Position numbers and translations under genes: made by a program. Shown here piece by piece: positions 1-8,236 of a stretch of 64,000 bases of DNA (positions are counted from its first letter, which is position 1; every line of letters begins with the position of its first letter). Origin of the DNA: Clostridiaceae bacterium (GTDB lineage: Bacteria > Bacillota > Clostridia > Peptostreptococcales > Peptostreptococcaceae); NCBI GenBank assembly GCA_902362365.1, contig CABIVQ010000005.1:1-64000 (forward strand), in the 5' to 3' direction. Below the pieces are notes generated by a model. That model saw nothing but the letters and a program-made list of their open reading frames with translations. It was not told the origin of the DNA and did no database searches.

Positions 1-37
1 GGTAAGTGCGTCTAAAAATAAAATGGAAAAAATTTCA

Positions 38-79
38 ACCCTCATAATAATTGAGCGTTAGCTCTAAAATCATGAGGGT
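38..79. terminator. Hairpin, possible terminator
   Basis: Outer arms ACCCTCAT and ATGAGGGT enclose a second small hairpin (GAGC-GTTA-GCTC). On the minus strand it is followed by a T-rich run, so it could end transcripts read leftward, but no gene ends directly before it. Confidence 0.35.
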
Positions 80-124
80 CATTTTGTAAAGTATTAAATT
101 TTACATTAATGCAACACTAGAAAG

Positions 125-252
125 TGATAACTACCTTATTTTTTACTTAACTTATTTCTCCAAATTTTAGATTCTTTGTATATATCATCAGAATTAAGTA
201 TAGCTGAAACTCTAGCATATCCATCACTATTTATTTCTCTTAACTTATCTAG
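125..252 (-). pseudogene. Relic of the 3' end of thiE
   Basis: About 128 bases here repeat the 3' end of the intact thiE gene (about 3050-3177) in the same orientation, with one clear substitution in the best 110 bases and divergence at both ends. Similarity stops abruptly at 252, so only the last ~35 codons of thiamin phosphate synthase are represented, without a start. It cannot make a functional enzyme. It forms a direct repeat with the real gene about 2.9 kb away, which suggests that the segment between them arose by duplication or insertion. Confidence 0.85.
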
Positions 253-320
253 TATATACGGTGACAAGGAAAATTATTAAGTATCAATTTCTAGCCTCTT
301 TATATATCTAAATTTTATTT

Positions 321-1631
321 CTATTCATTAGTGTTTATTGCACTAATTTTTATATTATAATCATCAATATTATCTATACCGAAAATGACCTTATATTTTC
401 CATCTTTATTTACTTGCTCAGTTAAGATTGTATTTTTGTTTTTAGCATTTATTTCTTCTTTAAAAATGATTTTATTATTTGATTCATCTATTAAAGTTAT
501 ACTTACAGATTTTCCAGTCTCTTTTTCAGTATTAATTTCTAAGTTAATCTTTTCATATTTATTAAGCTTCATCGTTACTGATTTTTCCTCTATGCCATAT
601 AACAACTCACCTACTACTCTAGTTTCATTAGGAATTACAACATAAGCCTTCTCCTCTTTATTATACCTTCCCTCTATTATATCAGTTTTATTTTCGTCAT
701 ATTCATCAGTATAGAACTTTAACTTCCCATCCCTATATGCAAATTCAAATAATGCTTTATTAACTGGCTTATATGCTTCTCTTATTTCATCTTGAGATTT
801 ATCAAACATTTTATGATTTAAAGTTGAACTTATATTCATATCTATATTGAAACCTCTTTCTGTGGTAAGTAAATTTTCATTTGTTGCATCTATTCTAACT
901 AGATAATTTGTATAATCACTTATTCCTATATTAATATCTAATCCTGCAACAACATTATCATCTACTTCTACTTCAATATATGTATCTCCATCTTCAGCTC
1001 TAAAATCATATATATAGTAGTTTTCTCCAAAGAGTTCTTCTTTTCTTTTTTCATATTCTATATCTAATTTTTCTATTATATCTTCAATAGTAATATCTTC
1101 ATTATTCTTCATACTATTTACTATCTCAAAATATAGACCTACTACTTCATTTGTATTTTTAGATAAGTTTAATTTAGATACAATTTCTTCAATATATTTT
1201 ACGTTGTCTCCCGATATATTTAATGAACATACATCATTAGATTTATCTATCTTTGTCTTAATGTTTTCTTCATCTTTAGTGTATGAGCTACTTACCATCT
1301 CTTTATCTGTTTCATTGATTATGATTTCTACATTACTATCTTCATCACTAAATGTACTAAATGACATATCAGGCATTTCAAGTGGTTCCCCAAATCCTCC
1401 TTCATACTCTTTTTTTTCTTCTTCTGATAACTCTTTTGAGTATTCTTGTAACTCATACTCATATTCGAAATTTGCAAGTGCTTTTTTCGCATCTTCTAAA
1501 GATATATCCTCTGTTTGCTCTATTATTGACTGTAAGTAAAAGTCTTCTATATTTGTACTTACTTCTACTTTACTACATCCTGTAATCGTAGTAATTGTAG
1601 CAATTGTTAAAAATGCTATTACTTTTTTCAT
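321..1631 (-). CDS. Exported lipoprotein, unknown function
   Basis: A 436-residue protein with a lipoprotein signal peptide: Lys-Lys at residues 2-3, a hydrophobic stretch and a lipobox ending TGC at Cys19, so it should be anchored to the outer face of the membrane. The mature part is strongly acidic, with a predicted helical stretch near residues 30-80. The last ~140 residues look beta-rich, ending in a segment like a small extracellular beta-sandwich. A GGGGG ribosome-binding site precedes the ATG. I do not recognise a family. It stands alone among fragments, 3' to nothing obvious. Lipoprotein status is clear; function is not. Confidence 0.8.
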   Translation of the reverse strand: MKKVIAFLTIATITTITGCSKVEVSTNIEDFYLQSIIEQTEDISLEDAKKALANFEYEYELQEYSKELSEEEKKEYEGGFGEPLEMPDMSFSTFSDEDSNVEIIINETDKEMVSSSYTKDEENIKTKIDKSNDVCSLNISGDNVKYIEEIVSKLNLSKNTNEVVGLYFEIVNSMKNNEDITIEDIIEKLDIEYEKRKEELFGENYYIYDFRAEDGDTYIEVEVDDNVVAGLDINIGISDYTNYLVRIDATNENLLTTERGFNIDMNISSTLNHKMFDKSQDEIREAYKPVNKALFEFAYRDGKLKFYTDEYDENKTDIIEGRYNKEEKAYVVIPNETRVVGELLYGIEEKSVTMKLNKYEKINLEINTEKETGKSVSITLIDESNNKIIFKEEINAKNKNTILTEQVNKDGKYKVIFGIDNIDDYNIKISAINTNE

Positions 1632-1737
1632 TTGTCCCCCTACTAGTGTATCTTCGAATTTCCATCTCTATTATATTATACATAATATTCAATTTTTTCC
1701 AATTGCATTATAGTTTTATTAAAGTGAACTTGTATTA

Positions 1738-1926
1738 AACCAAATCAACAAATATATTCTTAATAGTATTTATACTAATATCAGGATTTTGTTCGTACAG
1801 TTTATTTACATATGCTTATATCGTTGCTGAATCTGTAGATATTACATAATTTATTACAGTTTCTAGACTTTTCTGTAATTCTTCTTTTAATGGTAATTTT
1901 ATTTTTTCATATTCAATTTTCCTACA
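1738..1926 (-). pseudogene. Degraded small ORF of unknown family
   Basis: Reading the minus strand, about 62 codons of plausible protein (Lys/Glu-rich helix, then a segment ending NIFVDLV) run in one frame with a single internal TAA and no start codon; a stop lies just before the first codon. It looks like the tail of a decayed gene. The rest of the gap from 1632 to 2330 is AT-rich, and I saw nothing else convincing in it. Confidence 0.4.
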
Positions 1927-2265
1927 TTAATACATTATTATCCAATATTTTACTAAGTATTTTATTTATATAACAATTAAATATAACTTACCATAAAACT
2001 AAAATTTTATAGTAAAAGTGTAACCTTTTTGATGTGCTTTTGAATACACTCTATTGACAAGTGAATTAATAAACGTAGTGTTCTTAAACTTGTTCAAGAT
2101 ATTGATGAATGACCAGTTAATTAGTTAGAGTGACCTGACCATACTCTATGCCTTTTGAAATAAAAACTATCTATATTGTTTATGCCAAAATTTTAAAATC
2201 AAATTCATTTACTTTAAAAATAGGCTATGTTTTAATATAATGTTGATTTTAGAAACTATTTCAAT

Positions 2266-2304
2266 AATAAAAAGTAGGGCTAATAAATTACTTGCTCCTA
2301 CTTT
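2266..2304 (-). terminator. Terminator after the 77-residue membrane protein gene
   Basis: Arms AAAGTAGG and CCTACTTT with a ~20-base loop, followed on the minus strand by T-rich sequence. It lies about 30 bases past the stop at 2331. Confidence 0.6.
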
Positions 2305-2330
2305 TGTTCTCAATATATTAATATTCTAAT

Positions 2331-2564
2331 CTATTTATCCTTATTTATTGCATCCTTAATTTCATCTAATTTTTTAACTATTATACTTGTACATATAATA
2401 ATAAGTCCAAATATCAATATTAATCCTGTGTAAGTAAATAAATGATAGGATACAGTAAATGCATCTCCCCAAAATATAAGTTCACCTATTGGATACATTA
2501 TGAATTGATTTACTATATAAAAAATTATCATTCCAATTATACCACGTAGTATAATTTTATCCAC
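2331..2564 (-). CDS. Small two-helix membrane protein
   Basis: A 77-residue protein that starts with GTG, chosen because GGAGGAG sits six bases upstream. Two hydrophobic segments (about residues 8-28 and 40-63) are joined by a short loop, and the C-terminal tail is charged (KKLDEIKDAINKDK). No family recognised. Membrane location is inferred from hydrophobicity alone. It has its own terminator and sits alone, so context says little about its role. Confidence 0.6.
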   Translation of the reverse strand: MDKIILRGIIGMIIFYIVNQFIMYPIGELIFWGDAFTVSYHLFTYTGLILIFGLIIICTSIIVKKLDEIKDAINKDK

Positions 2565-2663
2565 TATACTCTCCTCCTTCTTTTCTTCGTATTATATAAC
2601 AATTGTGTAACAAATTTTATTATATCATTTTCAACATCACTTTAAAACATATCCTAAAAATAA

Positions 2664-2692
2664 GAAGGCTACCCACTATTAAGCAGGTAGTT
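2664..2692 (-). terminator. Terminator overlapping the end of the 2679 ORF
   Basis: CTACCTGC...GGTAG forms a stem spanning the stop codon of the leftward ORF, followed by TTCTTATTTTT on the minus strand. Confidence 0.55.
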
Positions 2693-2960
2693 TAGCAACA
2701 AATGCACTATAATTAGTTTCTTCATTTTTAATTAAACATAAGGCGCTATATGTCTCTAAGTCCTGGAATGCTTGTTCATCATATCCATACTTTTCAAATT
2801 GTGTATGAAGTTCTCTATATGCTTGAATATCTGCTCCTGCTAATAACATATAAGATGCTCCACCAGCTTTGAGTGTCATTCTATATTTAGAAGATAGTTT
2901 AGTAGTATTATCATCATTTATTGCATCTAGTAATACTTGTAGATGTTTTAAATACTTACG
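2679..2960 (-). pseudogene. 5'-truncated gene, unknown family
   Basis: An open frame of 93 codons begins immediately after a TAA and has no plausible start until an internal ATG at 2879 that lacks a ribosome-binding site. The protein-like reading continues smoothly upstream of that ATG, so this is best read as the C-terminal part of a larger gene whose 5' end is gone. It is compact and aromatic-rich with a helical middle part (AYRELHTQFEKYG). I do not recognise it. A good terminator is still attached to its 3' end. Confidence 0.5.
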
Positions 2961-3021
2961 TTAAAACTACAGATAAAATCAAAAAAATACAGCTAATATT
3001 TTAGAAAGCGTGTTATAATAA

Positions 3022-3047
3022 AACAAAAGACACCCAAAAAAGGTGTC
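3022..3047 (-). terminator. Terminator of the thiDME operon
   Basis: GACACC/GGTGTC hairpin followed on the minus strand by TTTTGTTTT, ten bases past the thiE stop. Confidence 0.8.
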
Positions 3048-3057
3048 AATTGATAAC

Positions 3058-3699
3058 TTAATAATTTTTACTTAACTTATTTCTCCAAATTTTAGATTCT
3101 TTGTATATATCATCAGAATTAAGTATAGCTGAAACTATAGCATATCCATCACTATTTATTTCTCTTAACTTATCTAGCGTATTTAAATTAACTCCGCCAA
3201 TAAGTACCATTGGTAAACCTACTTTTTTAATTAATTTTGCTTCATCAATAGAAACTATCTTTGCATCAACTTTTGTAGATGTTGAGAACATAGCACCTAC
3301 CCCAATATAGTCTGCTCCATCTTCCTTTGCTTTATAGGCTTCTTCTATATTACTTACTGATACACCAAGTATTTTATCCTTTCCTATTAGCTTTCTTACA
3401 TATTTTGCATCAATATCACTTTGTCCTACATGAACACCATCTGCTTCACTAAGAATTGCAATGTCAACTCTATCATTTATGATAAAGTTAACATTATGCT
3501 TCTTTGTGATTTCTCTTAATTTTATTGCTTTTTCTAAAAATTCTTTTCCTGATGCTTCTTTCTCTCTTAACTGTACAGTTGTCACTCCACCTAATATGGC
3601 TTTTTCTATACAATCATAAAAATCTCGTTCTTTAAGGATATCTGAATCGGTTACTAAGTATAATTTTAAAGACTGTCTTAAATCATCTTCATTTATCAT
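3058..3699 (-). CDS. thiE: Thiamin phosphate synthase ThiE
   Basis: 213 residues, the usual length. It joins the thiazole phosphate and the hydroxymethylpyrimidine diphosphate to give thiamin monophosphate. Family signatures are in order: QLREKEA near residue 43, FIINDRVDIA near 75, GVHVGQSD near 91, the GADYIGVGAMF loop near 129 and IGGVN near 168. It is the last gene of a leftward operon after thiD and thiM, 30 bases behind thiM, with GGAG ahead of its ATG. The operon is under the TPP riboswitch. A relic of its 3' end lies at 125-252. Confidence 0.96.
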   Translation of the reverse strand: MINEDDLRQSLKLYLVTDSDILKERDFYDCIEKAILGGVTTVQLREKEASGKEFLEKAIKLREITKKHNVNFIINDRVDIAILSEADGVHVGQSDIDAKYVRKLIGKDKILGVSVSNIEEAYKAKEDGADYIGVGAMFSTSTKVDAKIVSIDEAKLIKKVGLPMVLIGGVNLNTLDKLREINSDGYAIVSAILNSDDIYKESKIWRNKLSKNY

Positions 3700-3729
3700 A
3701 ACAGCTAACTCCTTTATATTATCTTTAGA

Positions 3730-4521
3730 TTATTGACTTATAAAATCAACATTTGCATATTTATTAAGAGTAGCTATGTCCAAAGTATAAATATTATCCA
3801 TTAATTTTACCTTAAAACTTCCTAAAGATATATTATCTTTATCTGCTAACTCTCCACATAAAGACATTGCCAACGTTCCCATTGTAGCTGCTTGTAAATT
3901 ATTATCCGTACAAGCCATAAAGCTTGCTATAAGACTTGCTGTCATACAACCCGTTCCAGTAATTCCTTTTAATTTTTGTGTACCATTATTAACTTTATAT
4001 GTACTTTTCCCATCAGTTATTATATCTACTTTTCCTGTTGCAACAACAACACTTTCTAATTTTTGTGCAACTCTCTTTACTATCTCAGTAGCATCACTTC
4101 CATCATCAAAAGAATCTACGCCTTTGCCCTTTACGTCAAATCCACCTATAAATTTGATTTCTGAAATATTCCCTTTTACTACATCAAACTTCACTTCATT
4201 TAAAAGCTTATTTGTAAGTTCCATTCTTGCTTTAGTTGCAAAGACTCCTACTGGATCTAAAATTACAGGCTTATTATATTTATTAGCTGCCTTTCCTGCT
4301 TTTATAAATAAGTCTACATATTCTGAATTCATAGTGCCTATATTAATAACTACTGAACTAGCTACACTAACAATATCATCTACTTCTTCATAAGAAAAGC
4401 TCATAAGTGGGCTTGCTCCTATTGCTAATGTTATATTTGCACAATCATTTATTGTTACATTATTAGTATAATGAGTCACTAAAGGATTTTTTTCTTTTAC
4501 TGTATTTATTAAATTAAACAT
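3730..4521 (-). CDS. thiM: Hydroxyethylthiazole kinase ThiM
   Basis: 263 residues, typical for the family. It phosphorylates salvaged 4-methyl-5-hydroxyethylthiazole with ATP. Recognisable parts are GASPLMSFS near residue 36, NIGTM near 61, LDPVGVFAT near 88, VKGNISEI near 114 and the ATP/catalytic GITGTGCM near 190, with the general-base Cys of this loop. It is the middle gene of thiD-thiM-thiE. With no thiC or thiG beside it, the operon looks built for salvage of both thiamin halves rather than de novo synthesis. Confidence 0.96.
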   Translation of the reverse strand: MFNLINTVKEKNPLVTHYTNNVTINDCANITLAIGASPLMSFSYEEVDDIVSVASSVVINIGTMNSEYVDLFIKAGKAANKYNKPVILDPVGVFATKARMELTNKLLNEVKFDVVKGNISEIKFIGGFDVKGKGVDSFDDGSDATEIVKRVAQKLESVVVATGKVDIITDGKSTYKVNNGTQKLKGITGTGCMTASLIASFMACTDNNLQAATMGTLAMSLCGELADKDNISLGSFKVKLMDNIYTLDIATLNKYANVDFISQ

Positions 4522-4572
4522 AATATTCCCCCAAAGTATTTTTAATTAGTAAGTACGCATAATTCATACATT

Positions 4573-5385
4573 TTAAATTTGCTCAATTTTATCTTCAAAT
4601 TCATAAAAATGATTAACTGGCCCTACTCCCTTGCCTATATCAAAACTATGTATTATTGCTTCAGTTATGTATTTTTTACTTAATTTTACAGATTCAAATA
4701 TGTCATAACCTAGTGCCAAATGTGAGGTTATTGCAGATGATAATGTACATCCTGTTCCATGTGTATTTTTTCTATTAACCCTATTCTCTTTATAAATTTC
4801 AAATGTGTCTTTCCCTATAAGCACGTCTATAGCATCACCCTCTAGATGACCACCTTTCATTAGTACATATTTGGGTCCTAACTCTAGTATTTTTTCTCCG
4901 ACTTTTTTCATATCTTCTAAATTATTTATTTTTTGTCCACTTATTTCTTCAGCTTCAGGTATATTAGGTGTAACTACGTAAGCAATTGGAATTAAGTGTT
5001 TTATTAAGCTATCTTTTGCTTCTTTTTTTAAAAGAGAGTATCCGCTTTTAGATATCATTACTGGATCTAATACAATGAACTTTGGATTGTATTTTTTCAA
5101 AGTATTAACAATCTCTAGTATTATTTCTGGATTTGACACCATACCTATCTTTAATGCTTTAGGATAAATATCTTCAAATACAGCCTCTATCTGTTTTCTT
5201 ATAATTTTTTCACTTAAATCCTCCACATCTAATACCCCCCGTGTGTTTTGAGCAGTTATAGCTGTTATCACACTCATACCATAAGTTCCAATAGCACTAA
5301 AAGTTTTTAAGTCTGCTTGTATCCCAGCTCCTCCAGATGAATCTGAACCTGCAATTGTAAGCGTTGGTACTTTATAATTTCTCAT
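4573..5385 (-). CDS. thiD: HMP/HMP-phosphate kinase ThiD
   Basis: 270 residues. It phosphorylates hydroxymethylpyrimidine twice to give the diphosphate used by ThiE. It opens with the ribokinase-fold signature [20 protein letters not shown], followed by [10 protein letters not shown] near residue 107, [10 protein letters not shown] near 138 and the anion-hole motif [12 protein letters not shown] near 209. It is the first gene of the operon, with AAGGAGAAAAT before the ATG. A TPP riboswitch with an intrinsic terminator lies in its ~180-base leader, so the whole operon should be shut off by thiamin diphosphate. Confidence 0.96.
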   Translation of the reverse strand: MRNYKVPTLTIAGSDSSGGAGIQADLKTFSAIGTYGMSVITAITAQNTRGVLDVEDLSEKIIRKQIEAVFEDIYPKALKIGMVSNPEIILEIVNTLKKYNPKFIVLDPVMISKSGYSLLKKEAKDSLIKHLIPIAYVVTPNIPEAEEISGQKINNLEDMKKVGEKILELGPKYVLMKGGHLEGDAIDVLIGKDTFEIYKENRVNRKNTHGTGCTLSSAITSHLALGYDIFESVKLSKKYITEAIIHSFDIGKGVGPVNHFYEFEDKIEQI

Positions 5386-5416
5386 ATTTTCTCCTTATAG
5401 ATTATAAATTTACAAG

Positions 5417-5438
5417 GTAAGAAAGGTACAACCCCTTT
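5417..5438 (-). repeat. Leader segment complementary to the riboswitch 3' strand
   Basis: This stretch of the thiD leader is an inverted copy of 5555-5574 (GTAGGAAAGcACAACC against GTAaGAAAGgtACAACC), giving about 18-20 possible pairs in the RNA. It sits 20 bases before the thiD ribosome-binding site, beyond the terminator, so it is present only in read-through transcripts. Whether it forms is inference. Confidence 0.5.
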
Positions 5439-5486
5439 TAAAAGAATATGTAAACTAATTTTTTATGTAGTTTTATATTTTAATGC

Positions 5487-5520
5487 ATAAAAAATGCTAT
5501 ACCCATATAGGTATAGCATT
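5487..5520 (-). terminator. Riboswitch-controlled intrinsic terminator
   Basis: AATGCTATACC/GGTATAGCATT hairpin with a six-base loop, then TTTTTTATG on the minus strand. It lies between the TPP aptamer and thiD and is the natural expression platform. Confidence 0.85.
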
Positions 5521-5559
5521 AGATTACTTTATAAATATAAAATATATATTTTATAAAAG

Positions 5560-5642
5560 GTTGTGCTTTCCTACGCTGGCATTATCCAGATCAGGTATAA
5601 GGGTCGGGTTTATCCTCTCAGCCAAATGGCTCCCCTAGCTAA
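5560..5642 (-). promoter_or_regulatory. TPP riboswitch aptamer
   Basis: The minus strand carries the conserved THI-box elements in order: AGGGGAGCC, GGCTGAGAGGAT, ACCCTTATACCTGATCTGG and ATAATGCCAGCGTAGGAAAG. It precedes thiD-thiM-thiE and a terminator hairpin. Thiamin diphosphate binding should favour termination. Confidence 0.95.
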
Positions 5643-5704
5643 TTCTTGTATTTAAATTTTATAAGTTAATTATAATATAATATTATTTAATGTCAAGTTA
5701 ATAT

Positions 5705-5998
5705 TTAAATTCCTACTCGGTAGTATTCTTTATTTTCTAATTCATCTAATAGCAACTCAGGGCTTTCTATTATTAAAAGCTTCTTTTTTCTACTTAGCTT
5801 TTTAATGTATGATTCTAATTTCATGGCATTACTTCTTGTATCACTAATAAAATAAACTTCTAATTTGTCAAAACCTTTTGCTCTTGTATATTTTGAATTT
5901 ATTCCTTTTTTATGTTCTTCAATTCTTCTTTTTATATCGCTAGTATAGCCTGTATATAAAGAATTGTCTTTGCATCTAATGATATATGTATAATACAT
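5705..5998 (-). CDS. GIY-YIG domain protein, UPF0213/YhbQ type
   Basis: 97 residues, almost all one GIY-YIG nuclease domain: YYTYIIRCKDNSLYTGYT (Tyr pair and Gly) at residues 2-19, followed by the Arg of DIKRRIEEH and a later Glu. Members of this small family are found in most Firmicutes. Their cellular substrate is poorly known, and a role in DNA repair has been proposed. Single gene, with a strong bidirectional terminator downstream at 6077-6119. Confidence 0.88.
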   Translation of the reverse strand: MYYTYIIRCKDNSLYTGYTSDIKRRIEEHKKGINSKYTRAKGFDKLEVYFISDTRSNAMKLESYIKKLSRKKKLLIIESPELLLDELENKEYYRVGI

Positions 5999-6076
5999 TT
6001 TTCCCCTCTCATCTTAAGTAATATATAAAACTAATATACTATAGTATTTTTTGTAGTACAATAACTAATATTTCAC

Positions 6077-6119
6077 ATAGAAAAAAGACATAGCTTAAAT
6101 AGCTATGTCTTTTTTCTAT
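6077..6119. terminator. Bidirectional terminator after ferredoxin gene
   Basis: ATAGAAAAAAGACATAGCT pairs perfectly with its inverted copy around a TAAAT loop; A and T runs on both sides. It serves the leftward ferredoxin gene ending at 6131. Confidence 0.85.
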
Positions 6120-6130
6120 GTAAGTTGAAA

Positions 6131-6319
6131 TTATTCAACTTCTATAGCATCAACTGGACAGCTTTCTTCTGCTTCTTTTGCTGAATCTTCTACACCATCT
6201 GGAACTGGATCAGCTATAACATGAGATTTTCCATCATCTTTCATTTCAAAAACTTCTGGGCATACTGATGGACATACTCCACATCCTATACAAGTTTCTT
6301 GATCAACTTTTGCTTTCAT
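6131..6319 (-). CDS. [4Fe-4S] ferredoxin
   Basis: 62 residues from the ATG at 6319. That start is chosen because GGAGGAG lies just upstream and the family begins at MKAKVDQETC; a longer frame to 6376 adds an unlikely leader. One cluster motif is present, CIGCGVCPSVCP, with the fourth ligand in SCPVDAI. The C-terminal half is acidic. It carries electrons in the cytoplasm, and its partner enzyme is not nearby. Monocistronic, with a terminator on each side. Confidence 0.93.
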   Translation of the reverse strand: MKAKVDQETCIGCGVCPSVCPEVFEMKDDGKSHVIADPVPDGVEDSAKEAEESCPVDAIEVE

Positions 6320-6412
6320 AAATAACTCCTCCTTTATATTTAATAATACTTTTAGGTATTTTGTATGAACTCTCAATTCATATCTGTTTTTATTATTTCC
6401 TCAAATAAAAAA

Positions 6413-6443
6413 AATACCCAAAAATTTTAGGTATTTTTATTTT
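6413..6443 (-). terminator. Terminator of cysK-cysE
   Basis: AAAATACC/GGGTATTTT hairpin followed by a run of eight T on the minus strand, nine bases past the cysE stop. Confidence 0.8.
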
Positions 6444-6451
6444 CATATTTT

Positions 6452-7006
6452 TTATATACAATAATCTAAAGTAATTCCACTTTCAGATTCCTTTGGTAAT
6501 ATAATTTTAGCAGGTATTCCTACTGCTGTAGCATTACTTGGTACATCTTGTAATACAACTGCATTAGCTCCAATTTTAACATTGTCTCCTATATTTATAG
6601 GACCTAATACCTTTGCACCAGAGCCTATAACTACATCATCACCTATAGTTGGGTGCCTTTTCCACTGCTTTTCATTACCAGTAGCTCCAAGTGTTACCCC
6701 TTGATAAATTGTAACTCTATTTCCTATTATAGTCGCCTCTCCTATCACAACACCCATACCATGATCAATTAAAATACCTTCACCTATTCTAGCACCTGGA
6801 TGTATTTCTATTCCTGTAAAAAATCTAGATAGTTGGGATATAAGCCTAGCTAAAAAAAAATATTCTTTTCTATATAGAAAATGAGATGTTCTATACATAA
6901 TTAAAGCATGTATAGATGGATATAGCAAAAAAACTTCTAGCTTACTTCTAGCAGCTGGATCATTATTAATAATATACTCTATATCTTTTTTTATATGATA
7001 AAACAC
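6452..7006 (-). CDS. cysE: Serine O-acetyltransferase CysE
   Basis: 184 residues, the short form usual in Gram-positives. It makes O-acetylserine for cysteine synthesis from serine and acetyl-CoA. Residues 60-170 show the left-handed beta-helix hexapeptide pattern: [20 protein letters not shown] with the catalytic His/Asp region, and the [10 protein letters not shown] loop. The start is GTG behind GGATGAG. It follows cysK by 24 bases and should be co-transcribed and controlled by the cysK operator. Confidence 0.94.
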   Translation of the reverse strand: MFYHIKKDIEYIINNDPAARSKLEVFLLYPSIHALIMYRTSHFLYRKEYFFLARLISQLSRFFTGIEIHPGARIGEGILIDHGMGVVIGEATIIGNRVTIYQGVTLGATGNEKQWKRHPTIGDDVVIGSGAKVLGPINIGDNVKIGANAVVLQDVPSNATAVGIPAKIILPKESESGITLDYCI

Positions 7007-7030
7007 TTATCTCATCCTTTCATTATTTTC

Positions 7031-7927
7031 TTAAAAAATACCCATGGACATATACTTATTTATTCCATCTGGGGCAACAGTAACTATTTTTTTATAATTA
7101 TATAATTTTGATAGTTCAATAGCTGCAAAAATATTTGCTCCAGCAGATATTCCTACTAATAAACCTTCCATCTGGCCTAATTGTCTGACCATTTCAAAGG
7201 CATCTTCATCAGATACAGTTATTATTTCATCACAAATTTTTTCATCATAGTTTTTAGGAATAAAGTTTGCTCCTATACCTTGTATTTTATGTCCACCTGC
7301 TTTTCCTTCACTTATTAAAGGTGAACTCTTTGGCTCTATACCTATTATTTTTACGTCAGGATTCTTTTCTTTTAAATACTTTCCAGCACCTGAAAGAGTT
7401 CCTCCTGTCCCTATTCCACAAGTAAATATATCTACATCTGGTAAGTCATTATAAATCTCTACACCTGTATGTTCATAATGACCTCTTTTATTATCTGCGT
7501 TTTCAAATTGACCTAATGATTTATAATTTGAATTTAATTTTAAAAGCTCATTTGCCTTTTCTACTGCCCCATTCATACCCTTTGAACCTTGAGTTAATAT
7601 TAGCTCTGCTCCATAAGCCTTAACTAGTTGTCTTCTTTCTATACTCATAGTTTCTGGCATTATGATGATTACTTTATATCCTTTCAGTCTACCAATCATT
7701 GCCAAGGCTATTCCAGTATTTCCGCTAGTAGCCTCTACTAATACATCACCTTTTTTTAAATCATTTCTTCTTATTGCTCCATCTATCATGGCATATACTG
7801 CTCTATCCTTTATACTTCCAGCTGGATTATTTAACTCTAGCTTTACATATACATTAGGGTATCCTAATCTGTTTAACCTAATCATAGGTGTATTTCCTAT
7901 TAAACTTAACACATCTTCATATATCAT
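7031..7927 (-). CDS. cysK: Cysteine synthase A (O-acetylserine thiol-lyase)
   Basis: 298 residues. This PLP enzyme converts O-acetylserine and sulfide to cysteine. The Schiff-base lysine lies in NPAGSIKDRA near residue 42, the substrate loop EATSGNTGIA near 66, and the phosphate-binding loop GIGTGGTLSG near 172. First gene of cysK-cysE; CysK and CysE form the classical cysteine synthase complex. The promoter upstream overlaps two identical palindromes, so expression is probably repressed by a sulfur- or metal-responsive regulator. Confidence 0.94.
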   Translation of the reverse strand: MIYEDVLSLIGNTPMIRLNRLGYPNVYVKLELNNPAGSIKDRAVYAMIDGAIRRNDLKKGDVLVEATSGNTGIALAMIGRLKGYKVIIIMPETMSIERRQLVKAYGAELILTQGSKGMNGAVEKANELLKLNSNYKSLGQFENADNKRGHYEHTGVEIYNDLPDVDIFTCGIGTGGTLSGAGKYLKEKNPDVKIIGIEPKSSPLISEGKAGGHKIQGIGANFIPKNYDEKICDEIITVSDEDAFEMVRQLGQMEGLLVGISAGANIFAAIELSKLYNYKKIVTVAPDGINKYMSMGIF

Positions 7928-7950
7928 AATCTATCCCCCCATATATTTAC

Positions 7951-8003
7951 TATCAAAATGATAATCATATTTTCATTATATTATTATCATTTTGATAATG
8001 CAA
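7951..8003 (-). promoter_or_regulatory. cysK promoter with two palindromic operators
   Basis: On the minus strand, TTGCAT (8003-7998) and TATAAT (7980-7975) are 17 bases apart. One palindrome, TATCA-3-TGATA, fills the spacer (about 7985-7997); an identical one lies just past the expected start of transcription (7951-7963). The layout is that of a repressor binding twice. The half-sites resemble Fur-type ATGATAATCAT sequence, but CymR or another Rrf2 protein is also possible. Confidence 0.7.
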
Positions 8004-8182
8004 CAAATTTTAAAATAATATTTTCTTATTTCTTAAATTAATTTTATTATATTTATTAAATAATTTTTATTAGCAACATAGTATTTTTTATAATTTATAT
8101 CAACTATATTAATAAAAGATCTCTTTACTTAAGAGATGTGCTGGTGAAACATTTCTAATTTAGTAATTTGAATTATAAAAAA

Positions 8183-8225
8183 AGCGTGTAATATATAGTA
8201 TTCATAATTCTATATATTACACACC
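8183..8225. terminator. Terminator after flavodoxin gene
   Basis: GTGTAATATATAG and CTATATATTACAC are perfect arms around an 11-base loop, with A and T runs outside; it serves the leftward gene ending at 8237. Confidence 0.8.
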
Positions 8226-8236
8226 TTTTATTTTTG

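Noticed and set aside
385-645. Open frame of 86 codons on the plus strand
   Set aside because: It lies fully inside the opposite-strand lipoprotein gene, has no ribosome-binding site and unlikely composition; many such opposite-strand frames across the window were left out for the same reason.
2041-2160. Possible transposase remnant on the plus strand
   Set aside because: Short protein-like text (NKRSVLKLVQDIDE) is broken by several stops within 40 codons and matches no family I can name.
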